In this document: positions 52,578 to 62,790 of the stretch, piece after piece
Layout: each line of letters starts with the position of its first letter
Position numbering within the stretch: position 1 is the stretch's first letter
From: Algoriphagus sp.
GTDB taxonomy: Bacteria; Bacteroidota; Bacteroidia; Cytophagales; Cyclobacteriaceae
Reading direction: 5' to 3'
Assembly: GCA_030729785.1 (NCBI GenBank)
Contig: JANQWS010000061.1
Span: 1-64,000 of the forward strand
DNA length: 64,000 bases
Notes under the pieces: model-generated
Told to the model about the DNA's origin: nothing
The model's database searches: none
Seen by the model: the letters and a program-made list of their open reading frames with translations, nothing else
Translations under genes and position numbers: made by a program

Positions 52578-55500
52578 TTAGAAATTATACCCCAAAGTAA
52601 AGTAAAATTTCAAATCTTCATTTTTATAATTCCGCACAGGACGTGCCACATCAAATTTCACATAGTAATTGAGCAATACTGTTCGCAATCCTGCACCATA
52701 ACTTTGTAACCATGGATTGTTAAAATTATTCAATACAATCACAAAAGGGGAACCTGAAGTATTGATGACTTCAGTATTTTGATCATTGATCTTTTCCCAA
52801 GGAGCGGCATCGTTCCAGGCTGAACCAATGTCATAGAAACCAACCAACTGAAAATTTTTAATGAAATTGGAGGTGATATTTCCTCGTGTTAAATAGGAAA
52901 ACAAGGGTAACCTCAATTCCGTGGAAAAGGTGAGGACATTTCTTCCGCGAATTTCATCGTAATCAAACCCCCTTAAGTCCACAAAATCAGCAAAAAGCAA
53001 ATTTGAGTTTTCAATCCCCTGTGGATTCCGCACTGGAGAAGGCTCAGGTCTATTTGTAGGAGGATTGTAGAAAGAGTTAAACAACCAATTGTCCATCCCC
53101 CCAACTAGGTAATTTTGGGGGTTTGGACCTAGGAAAGATCCATAATAGAACTTGGATGCCAAGACCACATTTTTGTGTATTTTCTGGTAGTTACGGAGAT
53201 CTACATACAAATTACTAAAGGACCGATTGCCTAAATTCAATCCCTGGTAGTGTTGAAAGCCAATCTTCCCTTTCGTGCCTGTAAACGAATACAAGCCCAT
53301 CGGTTCCGTTCGGTCGTACACATACTCCGCCTTTCCACCCACATAGGAAACATCCAATTGATTCAGCTCTGGGATATTGCTGTAGATCAATGAATCCTCA
53401 TTCAAATTGAAGTACTGGGTTTTGGCAGCAAAAGGGGCAACATAGACTCGAGAGTGGATGGACATGGGATAAGCTACCCCTGCTTCCACCTTGGTCAAAA
53501 CATATTTCTGAAAGTTGACATCCCCATCGCTTATTCTGAGGAGTTTACGATCGTACCTTCCTCGAAAGTCAAGTCGAGATTTGAGGTATTCGTATTCAAA
53601 CCAAATATCCCCACCCGAGTCAAAATCCAAAGCAGTCATGATTCCACCCATAAACTGATGGTTGTCCAATACATCCGTCATCTTTCCTTGGAGGCTCATC
53701 CCAAACCCTCGGAGTGGATCTACTAAAAACCGAGAGTTGATGTGGTTGGTGAAAAATTGAGTTTCCATTGGTCGAGGACCAGATACCATTTTTCGTAAGT
53801 TTTGCTTTCTAAACGTATCCAAAATACTCCCTGAAGCATCAGAATTAGTTGAGCTAACTTTAGCAGGAACAGCTAGTCTGTTTGGGAGGGAATCGAAAGT
53901 ATAATTATCCGTATTCACCCCTTTTCGGGTCTCAAATCGTAGACGATCTGTAGTCAAGGAAGAGGTTTGCTTAGTTAGTGTATCCAAAGGACTCCTAGGT
54001 ACCACTAGCTCAGGCCCTGCTAATTGTTCTTCCTTCGCCCGATTTACTTGCTGGGTCTTTGCTTCCAATTGCCTGCGGGCAGCAAGCCGTTCATTTAACT
54101 CCTTTACCTGGGCCAACTGGATTCTTGGGGTACTTGGCGTAAATTGGTCAGCCCCCGTATATCCCTCCACGAAAAGTTGAGATTCTTTCCCATTGCGGAG
54201 GGCATAGGCTAACCTATTCATTCGAGCACTCACATCAAACACTTCAACGCTCGTCTCATAGGCCGATATCTGTGTAGAAACCTGGTTGCCAATATTGTGG
54301 CGCATGAGGTTTGAAATACCACTCAGATCACTCAAAAAAACCAAGTTGTTTGAATTTAATTTTCTTGGCAGCGTATTCTTACTATTTGCGTTCGTTAGCT
54401 TAGAAAATACCGTGGTATCTTTCATCACTTGAGCCTGAAACAGGTTGTACTGCTCTGGAAAGTTTGCCAACACAGGAGCTGCTTTTACAAGAGAATCGGA
54501 CCATTGTGTGAAGTTTGAAGAGTACACAATGGTGGAATCATTCAAAAACACAGGGTTGAGTTCGTCAAAAGCATCGTCTGTCAATCGTTTCCCCTGACCC
54601 CTAGTGTTGAGAGAGTAAAGGTCCGTTTTTCCATTCGAAATGGCAGAGAGCACCATGTTCTTTCCTGATTCATTGAAATCAAAACTTAGAATCTGAGTAA
54701 TATTCCGAAGGAATATTTTGTCTCGAGAAGACCCATCCAAGGAACGTAGTCTAAGTGTGGTTAATCCTCGTTTGAAGGTGGCAATAGCTAAAGTAGCGGA
54801 ATCCCTCCAAGCGATCACAGGGGAAAATACATTGGGTGGAAGTTCCTCGTGCTTGGACCCCCCTTGGTAAATCCTTTGCTCCATCCCTGAGGACAGTTCA
54901 CGGACCCAAACCGTTGCTTTGCCCGCATTATTTAAAACATAAGCGAGGTGTATCCCGTCAGGGCTAAATTTAAGGTCTGAAATAGCCCCGTTAACACGGG
55001 AGGAGGTAGATGCCACAGCTTTTTTAGAGTCTACACCTTTGAAAGTAGCGTAAACAGGCTCATTGACCTTCAAGTAAAACTGCTGCCAATCGGAATAAAA
55101 TGCCTTGATATTGATTCCTATTGTATTGGCTATACTATTTTCTTCGCTTCGATTGATTCTAGAAAGATTTAAAATGCTAGAAACATAGCGTCGGCCATAT
55201 TTCTCAGCGATGTAGTTCCAAATAGATTGCCCCACAAGACCCGCTTCCAAGTCAGTTAAGGTGTGTAACTTGGGGGTTGAGGTGTTTTTAAGGTAACGAC
55301 GGATGTAGTCATCCATTTCCCTGCTCCATCCCTTTGCCAAGTAGAGGGCAATTCCATCTACATACCAATCTGGAAAATTGCTAATTAGATTAGACTGAAA
55401 GGCATCGGAAACAGAAGCCCCATACAACATCTCTCTGACGATGACCTTGGAGGTTGCAAAAAGTAAATCCTCTTTCAATAAATCCGATCTACCCTTGTAG

Positions 55501-55880
55501 GCGACCTCTGCTACCAGCCGAGTGAATTTTGTTTCTCCTTCTTCGTTGTACAGTTCTGCGTTCAGATCCAAGTTACTTTGCAGGCGCTCCTCTGGGGAAT
55601 TATACAGATAAATTCGAGGCTTGGTGTAGGCAACATACCCTATATTCTGTGTCAATTTATTGAATTCTGACTCCAAAAATTCAATAGCCATTTTTGCATT
55701 TACACCACCCCTATCGTAGTAGTAAACTTCAAAATTTGCAGACGTATAAAAGTACCAGTTAAATTCCTTGTGTTGAATTCGGTTTTTACCAAAACGTTCC
55801 TGGTCAAATTGTGCCCAGGCTTGTGTCGTGCAGCCTACTAGAAGAATAAAAAAAAGAGTTCGAATCACATGCATACGCAT
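52578..55880 (-). CDS. pseudo-metalloprotease / beta-propeller / outer-membrane barrel protein
   Basis: 1100 residues from ATG at 55880 (MRMHVIRTLFF), with a signal peptide ending TTQAWAQ. Order: an N-terminal gluzincin-like (peptidase MA) region, where the place of HExxH reads REMLY and the later FPDWYVDGIALYLAKG is kept, so catalysis is unlikely. A PD40/TolB-like propeller (LKFSPDGIHLAYVLNNAGK, SRDKIFLRNITQI) comes next, then a charged linker. A C-terminal surface-antigen barrel follows (MQTALDFDSGG-type strands to LKFYFTLGYNF). It probably assembles or senses at the outer membrane; the function is unproven. It overlaps no neighbour and precedes yicC by 11 bases. Confidence 0.85.
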   Translation of the reverse strand: MRMHVIRTLFFILLVGCTTQAWAQFDQERFGKNRIQHKEFNWYFYTSANFEVYYYDRGGVNAKMAIEFLESEFNKLTQNIGYVAYTKPRIYLYNSPEERLQSNLDLNAELYNEEGETKFTRLVAEVAYKGRSDLLKEDLLFATSKVIVREMLYGASVSDAFQSNLISNFPDWYVDGIALYLAKGWSREMDDYIRRYLKNTSTPKLHTLTDLEAGLVGQSIWNYIAEKYGRRYVSSILNLSRINRSEENSIANTIGINIKAFYSDWQQFYLKVNEPVYATFKGVDSKKAVASTSSRVNGAISDLKFSPDGIHLAYVLNNAGKATVWVRELSSGMEQRIYQGGSKHEELPPNVFSPVIAWRDSATLAIATFKRGLTTLRLRSLDGSSRDKIFLRNITQILSFDFNESGKNMVLSAISNGKTDLYSLNTRGQGKRLTDDAFDELNPVFLNDSTIVYSSNFTQWSDSLVKAAPVLANFPEQYNLFQAQVMKDTTVFSKLTNANSKNTLPRKLNSNNLVFLSDLSGISNLMRHNIGNQVSTQISAYETSVEVFDVSARMNRLAYALRNGKESQLFVEGYTGADQFTPSTPRIQLAQVKELNERLAARRQLEAKTQQVNRAKEEQLAGPELVVPRSPLDTLTKQTSSLTTDRLRFETRKGVNTDNYTFDSLPNRLAVPAKVSSTNSDASGSILDTFRKQNLRKMVSGPRPMETQFFTNHINSRFLVDPLRGFGMSLQGKMTDVLDNHQFMGGIMTALDFDSGGDIWFEYEYLKSRLDFRGRYDRKLLRISDGDVNFQKYVLTKVEAGVAYPMSIHSRVYVAPFAAKTQYFNLNEDSLIYSNIPELNQLDVSYVGGKAEYVYDRTEPMGLYSFTGTKGKIGFQHYQGLNLGNRSFSNLYVDLRNYQKIHKNVVLASKFYYGSFLGPNPQNYLVGGMDNWLFNSFYNPPTNRPEPSPVRNPQGIENSNLLFADFVDLRGFDYDEIRGRNVLTFSTELRLPLFSYLTRGNITSNFIKNFQLVGFYDIGSAWNDAAPWEKINDQNTEVINTSGSPFVIVLNNFNNPWLQSYGAGLRTVLLNYYVKFDVARPVRNYKNEDLKFYFTLGYNF

Positions 55881-55901
55881 TTCCAACAATCAAGTACGAT
55901 T

Positions 55902-56948
55902 TTAAATATAAGTAAAATACCGAGAGATCGACACTTCAGCAGGCAAAGGCCGATCTTCCAAAAGAAAATCCTGCATGCACGCACTAAAGTACGGAACCAA
56001 AGAAACTCCCTTAGCCCCAAATCCATTGAAGATGTAAACGTTTTTTTGCAAAGGATGTTTCCCTAAAAACGGCTTTCTATCCTTCGTGGCCGGGCGAATG
56101 CCCACCCGATGCGCGACCACTTCCTCCACAGGTACAGGCACCACTTCCATCAACTTATTCAGTAAGTCCTTTTGAGCTGTTTCTGTAGGCCCTTCCTCCA
56201 AGTCATGCCAGCTATAGGTTGAGCCCACCCTAAAATTTCCATTGGACAAGGGAACTCGGAAAACACCCCTATTGACAATGTAAGGTGGGTTAAAATCTTG
56301 TTTGACTTCCAAAATCTCCCCCTTGACAGGAGCAAAAGGAAGAAAGGAAAAAAATCTAGAATGCAAGGCCCCTAGCCCATTGCAGTAAACGATTGCCTGG
56401 ACCTTCCAACCCGCATAGCTCCAATAATCTCCCTCTTCTATCAACTCCTCTTCCTTAAATTCCTCTTGCCGCAAACGCTCCCCAAAAAAGGATGCCATCC
56501 CTTCCAAAAGAGTTGGGACATCTAACCATCCCGATTCTTGAAGCATCACTCCTCCAAAGGGATCCTTTAGCCTATGTTGTTGACTTTCAACTTCAATTTT
56601 CTTTAAAAAAGGCTGAATTTCTGGATCACTTGAATGGCCCATCCACTCATTTTGTTCTTCAATGGACAAAAAAGGCCGGTAAATCGGTTGTAAAGTCAGA
56701 AATTTTCTTCCCGTAACTTCCTCTAATTCCTGGTAAAACGGGGCAATCTCAGGAAAAAGTACCTCTCCTTTCCAGGTCTTCACCATTTTCCTGCCAGTAA
56801 CGGGGTTGAATAGACCTGCCGCCACCTGACTACTTTGATTCTTATCCGGTTGATCCAACAGCACTACCTTCTTTCCTTGTTGAATCAAGCGATACCCCAA
56901 GGCAGAACCTGCCAAACCTTGTCCAATGATTAAAAAATCAATTTCCAT
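55902..56948 (-). CDS. FAD-dependent oxidoreductase (DAO family)
   Basis: 348 residues. The Rossmann start IDFLIIGQGLAGSALGYRLIQQGKKVVLL (given in part) holds the GxGxxG-type loop. The C-terminal RVGIRPATKDRKPFLGKHP and FNGFGAKGVSLVPYF are typical of the glycine/D-amino-acid oxidase fold. The substrate is unknown. It is divergent from the MBL hydrolase by 55 bases. Confidence 0.9.
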   Translation of the reverse strand: MEIDFLIIGQGLAGSALGYRLIQQGKKVVLLDQPDKNQSSQVAAGLFNPVTGRKMVKTWKGEVLFPEIAPFYQELEEVTGRKFLTLQPIYRPFLSIEEQNEWMGHSSDPEIQPFLKKIEVESQQHRLKDPFGGVMLQESGWLDVPTLLEGMASFFGERLRQEEFKEEELIEEGDYWSYAGWKVQAIVYCNGLGALHSRFFSFLPFAPVKGEILEVKQDFNPPYIVNRGVFRVPLSNGNFRVGSTYSWHDLEEGPTETAQKDLLNKLMEVVPVPVEEVVAHRVGIRPATKDRKPFLGKHPLQKNVYIFNGFGAKGVSLVPYFSACMQDFLLEDRPLPAEVSISRYFTYI

Positions 56949-57003
56949 GTCCTAAATTAAGTCCATAATTCTTTACTTTGTCTTTATCTCGAAGACTTTT
57001 CAC

Positions 57004-57657
57004 ATGCTCCACATCAAGTGCTTCACTTTCAATCCTTTTCAAGAAAATACCTACCTCCTGTACGATGAGGAAGGGAATGCTACCTTAATTGATCCTGGAT
57101 GCCATGCCCCCGAAGAAAAAAAGGAGCTAGAAGCATTTGTACTAGACCAGAATTTGAAGGTAAGCCAACTACTCAATACCCATTGCCACATCGATCACGT
57201 ACTTGGAAATGCTTGGGCCATGGATCGATTTCTGGTTCCTCTACACATCCATATCCTGGAAGTTCCAGTCTTAAAATCAGTTGAAGTGTATGCCCCTAAC
57301 TATGGTTTTCGGGACTATGTTCCTTCTCAAGCAACCTCCTATTTAGTTGAAGGACAAGAAATTTATGTGGGTAAGGAAAAGCTACGATGCATCTTTGTAC
57401 CCGGACATGCACCTGGACACCTGGCATTTTACCACGAAGAAAGTAGGCGCTGTATTGCTGGAGACGCACTCTTTAGAGGCAGTATCGGACGCACAGACCT
57501 TCCTGGAGGAAATCATTCCCTGCTACTGGAAAAGATAAAGTCCCAATTGTTTATTCTCCCTGAAGAAACGGTAATTTTCCCCGGCCATGGGCCAGAAACC
57601 ACCATTGGTTTTGAAAAAAAGAACAATCCTTTTGTAGGTTTAAAAGCAAATCCGTGA
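57004..57657 (+). CDS. MBL-fold metallo-hydrolase (glyoxalase II-like)
   Basis: 217 residues. The HxHxDH zinc motif is THCHIDHVLGN, with FVPGHAPGHLAFY and FPGHGPETTIGFEKKNNPF completing the metal site. It resembles glyoxalase II and persulfide dioxygenase-like hydrolases; the substrate is not fixed. It heads the plus-strand operon and overlaps the pssA start by 4 bases. Confidence 0.93.
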   Translation: MLHIKCFTFNPFQENTYLLYDEEGNATLIDPGCHAPEEKKELEAFVLDQNLKVSQLLNTHCHIDHVLGNAWAMDRFLVPLHIHILEVPVLKSVEVYAPNYGFRDYVPSQATSYLVEGQEIYVGKEKLRCIFVPGHAPGHLAFYHEESRRCIAGDALFRGSIGRTDLPGGNHSLLLEKIKSQLFILPEETVIFPGHGPETTIGFEKKNNPFVGLKANP

Positions 57658-58346
57658 ATTTGAAAGCCCAAATACCTAACCTTATCACCTTATTGAATCT
57701 CCTCTCAGGAGTTTTGGGTATCCTTTGGGTGTTGGAAGGTCAGCTTTTGTTCGGCGCCTATTTTGTGCTTCTTTCTGCAGGATTTGATTTTTTGGATGGT
57801 TTTGCTGCCAGAATTCTAAAAGTTCAAAGTGAAATAGGGAAAGAGTTGGATTCCCTGGCAGATGTAGTTTCGTTTGGAGTTTTACCAGGTATAATTTTGT
57901 ACACACTCACCAAATCACAAACCGAGTCGCAAATCCTACCGTATTTCACTCTGATAGTTCCGCTGTTTTCCGCGTACAGATTAGCAAAATTCAATTTGGA
58001 TACACGGCAAAGTGATCGATTTCTTGGACTTCCTACGCCTGCCAATGCACTGTTACTCTCTAGTCTTCCCCACCTTGCTGTCTACTGGCCCCAACTAGCT
58101 CCTTGGCTTACAAGTCCCGTAGCAGGGGTCCTGATCGCTTGGGCAGCAAGCTTTCTACTAGTTTCAGAACTCCCATTGATTGCATTAAAATTTAAAAATG
58201 GAAGGCTTTCTGACAATGCCTTTCGCTATGCTTTACTCGCCAGCGGTGCATTTTTTCTTGCTTGGATGCAGCTGGCTGGCCTTCCCTTAGTCATCCTCTC
58301 CTACCTGGCCTTATCGATTCTTGAACAAGCACTACCCAAAAAATGA
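57654..58346 (+). CDS. pssA: CDP-diacylglycerol-serine O-phosphatidyltransferase
   Basis: 230 residues. A membrane-bound CDP-alcohol phosphotransferase that makes phosphatidylserine, the precursor of phosphatidylethanolamine. The signature DxxDGxxAR(8)GxxxDxxxD is intact: DFLDGFAARIL, then GKELDSLAD. About six hydrophobic segments surround it. The start is GTG at 57654, overlapping the previous stop. The end overlaps porU by 4 bases. Classification as a serine enzyme rests on similarity and context. Confidence 0.88.
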   Translation: MNLKAQIPNLITLLNLLSGVLGILWVLEGQLLFGAYFVLLSAGFDFLDGFAARILKVQSEIGKELDSLADVVSFGVLPGIILYTLTKSQTESQILPYFTLIVPLFSAYRLAKFNLDTRQSDRFLGLPTPANALLLSSLPHLAVYWPQLAPWLTSPVAGVLIAWAASFLLVSELPLIALKFKNGRLSDNAFRYALLASGAFFLAWMQLAGLPLVILSYLALSILEQALPKK

Positions 58347-61300
58347 AGATGCAAGGCCGGGCTCTTCTCTTGCTTTTGGGACTTGTCTACCAGACTACCT
58401 TTAGTCAAACGCTTACCCATACGGTTGGAGTAACCCAATCAGGAGTCTACAAATTAAGTGCAGACCAAGCCCGAAAACTTGGGTTTGAGCGCTTGGAAGA
58501 AGTAGCTCTTTATGGCTACCCAGGGATGCTGCCACAAAAGTTAGACTCTGCACAACTTCGTCTCCAAGAGATCCCTTCTTGGCTCGCCTCCAATCAGCTC
58601 TATTTTTATTTGGAAGGGCCTCACCAAAGTAGCTTCACAGAGCAAGGAGAATTGAGTTATACCCATCATTTGTATACCGATACGCTGCGCTATGGGCTGG
58701 GAAAAAGTACAACCCCTCAACGAATTGAAGAAAAAATTGGACAAGCAAACCCTTCTATCACTACCACGATTTGGTACCAATTGCTGTCCCTAAAGGAGGA
58801 AAAAATAAATCTTCTCAACTCGGGAAGATCTTGGTATTCGCTACCCATTCGCCAAGGGCAAAGTCTAGCTATCAATTATGGTAAAAGTACCGACACAACT
58901 GCCCCATGGCTCCTATATACCCTGCTGATGAGCCAGTCCACAGCCCTTTCTAGCTTTCGAATTACTGCTGACGATGTATTGCTGGAGGAAGTCAAGTTCA
59001 CACCCATTCCTACCAACACGTATGGAATCAAGGGAGCCACTGCTGCTCTTCAACTCCCTTTTTCTCCCAAAGGTAATCGCCTAGACCAGCTCCGCTTCAG
59101 CTTCCAAGGAACAGGCTCTGGCCACCTAGATTTAGCAGTTCTGGGAATTCCATTTGCAAATTCTAGTTTGAAGGAGGGCATTTATACAGCAAAGGAAGAA
59201 AATTCAATCTCCCTAGAAACTGGATTAGAAACCTGGGAAGTAGGTGATTTCTACCATCCAAAGCGGTATTTGCAAGGAAAATCTGCAATCGGTAGCAAAT
59301 GGGTAGTTTTTAAGCCCTCCACCACCAGCGAACTTATCGATTTCCGACCTGTCACACCCAAAAATAATCGCCCACAAGGTTCCGAATTACTAGTCATTTC
59401 TGTTCCCCAATTTAAAGCGATTGCTCAGCAGTTTCAAGCATTCAAAGTCAGTCAGGGGATTTCTACCCAGCTGATTATTACCTCGGAAATTTACGATAGC
59501 CATGGATATGGCAACCCCGATATTAGTGCTATTCGAAATTTTATAGCTCAGGAATACCACGAGGGCAAGCAATTGAAAAATGTACTAATCCTAGGTAAGG
59601 GTACTTTCGATTACAAAAAGAAATTAGGCGGACGTCCCAACTTGATTCCAATTTACACCAGTAGATCTAGTCTTGATCCATTGACTACCTACAGCTCAGA
59701 CGATTACTTTGGTCTAGTGGATTGGGGCTTGGGCAACTGGGAGGAAGATGCAACTGGGGATGCCACTCTGCGTATAGGAATCGGGCGCATTCCTGCCATT
59801 TCCTATGTAGAAGCCAAAAATTGGCTCGAAAAAACAATTGCCTATGAAAAGCAAGAGCTCGTATTTCCTAGCAGTTCGCTTACATTCCTAGCTGATGACG
59901 GAGACAATGGAGTCCACATGCGGGATTCGGAGGTACATGCTGCCTTGATGAAGGAAGCACATCCTTTTTTTAAGCACCACAAACTCTATCTTGACCGCTA
60001 CGAACAAATTAATGTGGGAGGTGCACAACAATCTCCAGAAGCAAAAAAAGCAGTTGTGGAACGTATTTCCCAAGGCACTCTACTCCTCAACTACGTCGGT
60101 CATGGGAATGAAACAACGCTGATGGCGGAGGAAGTAGTACAAGCCCAAGACCTACAAAACTGGCCGCAACAAACCCAGCTTCCCCTTTGGTTTACAGCCA
60201 CCTGTGAGTTTGGAAGGCATGACAGCCCTTTTTTACGATCTGCGGCAGAAGAATTACTATTGGCTCCAGCCAAGGGCGCTATCGGACTCTTGGCAACTGG
60301 CAGGCCTGTATTTAGTAGTGTCAATTTTAATATCAACCAAGCATTTTTTGAGGCATTAGCTGCAGGCATGGAGCGCGGAGAACTGGATTTGGGAAGTCTC
60401 TACCGGCAAACAAAAAATGAAAGTTTGAATGGCGCATACAATCGAAACTTTTCGCTTCTTGGTGATCCAAGTCTTCGACTGGCGATCCCAGAAGCAAAAA
60501 TTTCCATCGATAAATTGGTCTTCCTTTCTAGCCAAGCTCCTGCAGACACAGTCCGCCCACTCGTCCCCCTACGCCTATCTGGTACCATCCAAGACCTTCA
60601 GACAAAAGCTTCCTTAGCTGGTTTTAATGGGAAATTTAACTTAGAAATCTGGGGCCATGCGGACATGCGCACCACTAAGGGAGATGAAAACCCTCCTTTC
60701 GAATTTACCGAGGACACCCAACGCCTATTTAGTGGCGAAGGAACGGTCAGTGAAGGAAAATTTTTTGCTCAATTTATAGTACCAGAACAGGAAAAAAACG
60801 CCTTGCAACAAGTACAAATCCGGATTCAAGCCTGGGATTCAGTAAAAAAAATTCAGGCATCTTCCTGGGTATCCATTCCTTTAAAAAAGGAAAAATTAAC
60901 TGATTCAACAGACAAAACAGGTCCCAGTATTGTAGCAACCAGAGCAGGAAAGCCCCTACTGAATAATTCATCTACAGCAAGTACTCAAGCTGAGGTACAA
61001 TTTATTTTTGAAGACCCCAGCGGGATACTGGTTACTTCACTTTTTCCAGAGAGAACCTTACAAATTCGTGTAAATAATGGGACCCCACGCTTCATTCACG
61101 AATCTTATGTGGCTTTAGAGGGAAGTTTTGAAAAAGGAGAGGCAAGGGTTGTAATCACAGGATTGCAAGAAGGAAAAAATGAAATCCAAGTTCTCGCCTC
61201 AGATAATTTAGGCAATCTCAGTACCTATTCCTTTACTTTGGAAGTTCGAAATAGCACTAGTTTACAGGTACTTTCACACCAAATCTATCCGAATCCTGCT

Positions 61301-61570
61301 CTTGACAGGGTGTCTATTCGTTTTCAGCACAATCGCCCTCAAGAAAACTTAATTGCCACCTGGAGCCTCTATTCATCCAATGGACAAGTACTAATTTCTG
61401 AGAAAAAACGTTTTATTCAAGCTGCAGAAATACTTCAGGATTGGGAGCTGATTTTTTTACAGTCCAAAACGAAATATCCAGCGAAAGGAACTTATATTTA
61501 CAAACTAACTTTACAGAATGAGTCTAGCTTAGAGCTAGATTTCGTAAGCGGAAAACTGGTGATTCAATGA
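58343..61570 (+). CDS. porU: type IX secretion system sortase PorU
   Basis: 1075 residues. The gingipain-type (C25) sortase removes C-terminal sorting signals and attaches cargo to A-LPS. A signal peptide (LLLLLGLVYQTTFSQ) comes first. The C25 domain has ILGKGTFDYKKKLGG, TYSSDDYFG, catalytic His in LLNYVGHGNETTL and catalytic Cys in FTATCEFGRHDSPF. The C-terminus carries a T9SS type A sorting-like domain (IYPNPALDRVSIRF, WSLYSSNGQVL, KGTYIYKL). It overlaps pssA and porV by 4 bases each, so all three are coupled. Confidence 0.95.
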   Translation: MKMQGRALLLLLGLVYQTTFSQTLTHTVGVTQSGVYKLSADQARKLGFERLEEVALYGYPGMLPQKLDSAQLRLQEIPSWLASNQLYFYLEGPHQSSFTEQGELSYTHHLYTDTLRYGLGKSTTPQRIEEKIGQANPSITTTIWYQLLSLKEEKINLLNSGRSWYSLPIRQGQSLAINYGKSTDTTAPWLLYTLLMSQSTALSSFRITADDVLLEEVKFTPIPTNTYGIKGATAALQLPFSPKGNRLDQLRFSFQGTGSGHLDLAVLGIPFANSSLKEGIYTAKEENSISLETGLETWEVGDFYHPKRYLQGKSAIGSKWVVFKPSTTSELIDFRPVTPKNNRPQGSELLVISVPQFKAIAQQFQAFKVSQGISTQLIITSEIYDSHGYGNPDISAIRNFIAQEYHEGKQLKNVLILGKGTFDYKKKLGGRPNLIPIYTSRSSLDPLTTYSSDDYFGLVDWGLGNWEEDATGDATLRIGIGRIPAISYVEAKNWLEKTIAYEKQELVFPSSSLTFLADDGDNGVHMRDSEVHAALMKEAHPFFKHHKLYLDRYEQINVGGAQQSPEAKKAVVERISQGTLLLNYVGHGNETTLMAEEVVQAQDLQNWPQQTQLPLWFTATCEFGRHDSPFLRSAAEELLLAPAKGAIGLLATGRPVFSSVNFNINQAFFEALAAGMERGELDLGSLYRQTKNESLNGAYNRNFSLLGDPSLRLAIPEAKISIDKLVFLSSQAPADTVRPLVPLRLSGTIQDLQTKASLAGFNGKFNLEIWGHADMRTTKGDENPPFEFTEDTQRLFSGEGTVSEGKFFAQFIVPEQEKNALQQVQIRIQAWDSVKKIQASSWVSIPLKKEKLTDSTDKTGPSIVATRAGKPLLNNSSTASTQAEVQFIFEDPSGILVTSLFPERTLQIRVNNGTPRFIHESYVALEGSFEKGEARVVITGLQEGKNEIQVLASDNLGNLSTYSFTLEVRNSTSLQVLSHQIYPNPALDRVSIRFQHNRPQENLIATWSLYSSNGQVLISEKKRFIQAAEILQDWELIFLQSKTKYPAKGTYIYKLTLQNESSLELDFVSGKLVIQ

Positions 61571-62790
61571 ACAAAAAAGCCATTTTAGGAAAGAAGTCTA
61601 TTTTTACCCTTGTTTTTGTGCTTACAGGACTTTCCTCCTACGCGCAAAACAGCGTCATCATTTCAGGACAAGATCCAACGCGTAGGGTCATTACGACTGC
61701 TGTTCCCTTCTTGAATTTTTCTCCTGATTCCCGTCATTCTGCGATGGGTGATGCAGGGGTGGCTACCTCTCCAGATGCCAATTCTGCCCATTGGAATGCA
61801 GGGAAATTAGCCTTCCTCCAAGATGGGTATGGGTTTTCCCTTTCTCACTCTCCTTGGCTTGGCAAATTAGTCAACGACATGTCCTTGAATTATTTGGCAG
61901 GCTACAAAAAAATTGATGACAATTCCGCCTTTGGCCTTGATCTAAGGTACTTTAATATGGGTGACATCTCCTTAACCGATGGAAGAGGGAATCCAATAGG
62001 GGAATTTAATCCTCGAGACATCGCACTCGGAGGCACCTACTCTAGGAGATTGTCTGCCAATCTAGGTTTGGGTATTTCTGCGCGATTTATCCATTCCAAC
62101 CTTTCTGGAAATATGACTTCTTCGGGAGGTACTGATTCTCGCCCAGGTACAAGTGTGGGAGCGGATATTGGACTGTATCACCAAAAACCTACCCTGGTGG
62201 GTCAAAAAGAAGGGATGTGGTCTTGGGGGCTTACGCTGTCCAATATTGGGCCAAAAATCACCTACAACAGTGCCGAAGACCTCGATTACATACCCACTAC
62301 TTTTCGTGCTGGAACTGCCTATAAAATCAATGTGAATACCACTAGCTCATTGACCTTTGCGCTAGATGCTGCCAAATTGATGGTGCCTACCCCACCGCTG
62401 TACCAAGCCAATGCAGATGGGACTTTGGTAACGGATTCAAATGGCGATCTGGTCATTTCTGCTGGCAAAGACCCCAATCGTGCCTTGCTTTCTGGTATGT
62501 TTGGTTCTTTCGGTGATGCTCCTGGAGGATTTCAAGAAGAGTGGAGTGAGCTGACTTTCTCTTTTGGAATGGAATACTTATATGCCAATAAGTTTGCGTT
62601 GCGAACCGGTTATTTTTACGAGGACGATACCAAAGGAGGAAGAAGATACCTAACCATGGGCGCTGGATTTACTATGAAACGTCTCGGATTAGATTTCTCT
62701 TATTTGGTCCCACAGGTTCAAAACCATCCTCTGGCGGAAACCCTTCGGTTTTCACTGCGCTACTCAATAGCCTCAACAGCTGCTAATTAA
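61567..62790 (+). CDS. porV: type IX secretion system outer membrane protein PorV (LptO)
   Basis: 407 residues, a FadL-like 14-strand barrel that shuttles cargo from SprA to PorU. A signal peptide (FTLVFVLTGLSSYAQ) is followed by PorV landmarks: AVPFLNFSPDSRHSAMGDAGVATSPDANSAHWNAGKLAF (parts), SLNYLAGYKKIDDNSAFG, FNPRDIALGGTYSRRLS and the YATKFALRTGYFYE-like strand near the end. The downstream gene starts inside its stop (TAATG). Confidence 0.95.
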   Translation: MNKKAILGKKSIFTLVFVLTGLSSYAQNSVIISGQDPTRRVITTAVPFLNFSPDSRHSAMGDAGVATSPDANSAHWNAGKLAFLQDGYGFSLSHSPWLGKLVNDMSLNYLAGYKKIDDNSAFGLDLRYFNMGDISLTDGRGNPIGEFNPRDIALGGTYSRRLSANLGLGISARFIHSNLSGNMTSSGGTDSRPGTSVGADIGLYHQKPTLVGQKEGMWSWGLTLSNIGPKITYNSAEDLDYIPTTFRAGTAYKINVNTTSSLTFALDAAKLMVPTPPLYQANADGTLVTDSNGDLVISAGKDPNRALLSGMFGSFGDAPGGFQEEWSELTFSFGMEYLYANKFALRTGYFYEDDTKGGRRYLTMGAGFTMKRLGLDFSYLVPQVQNHPLAETLRFSLRYSIASTAAN

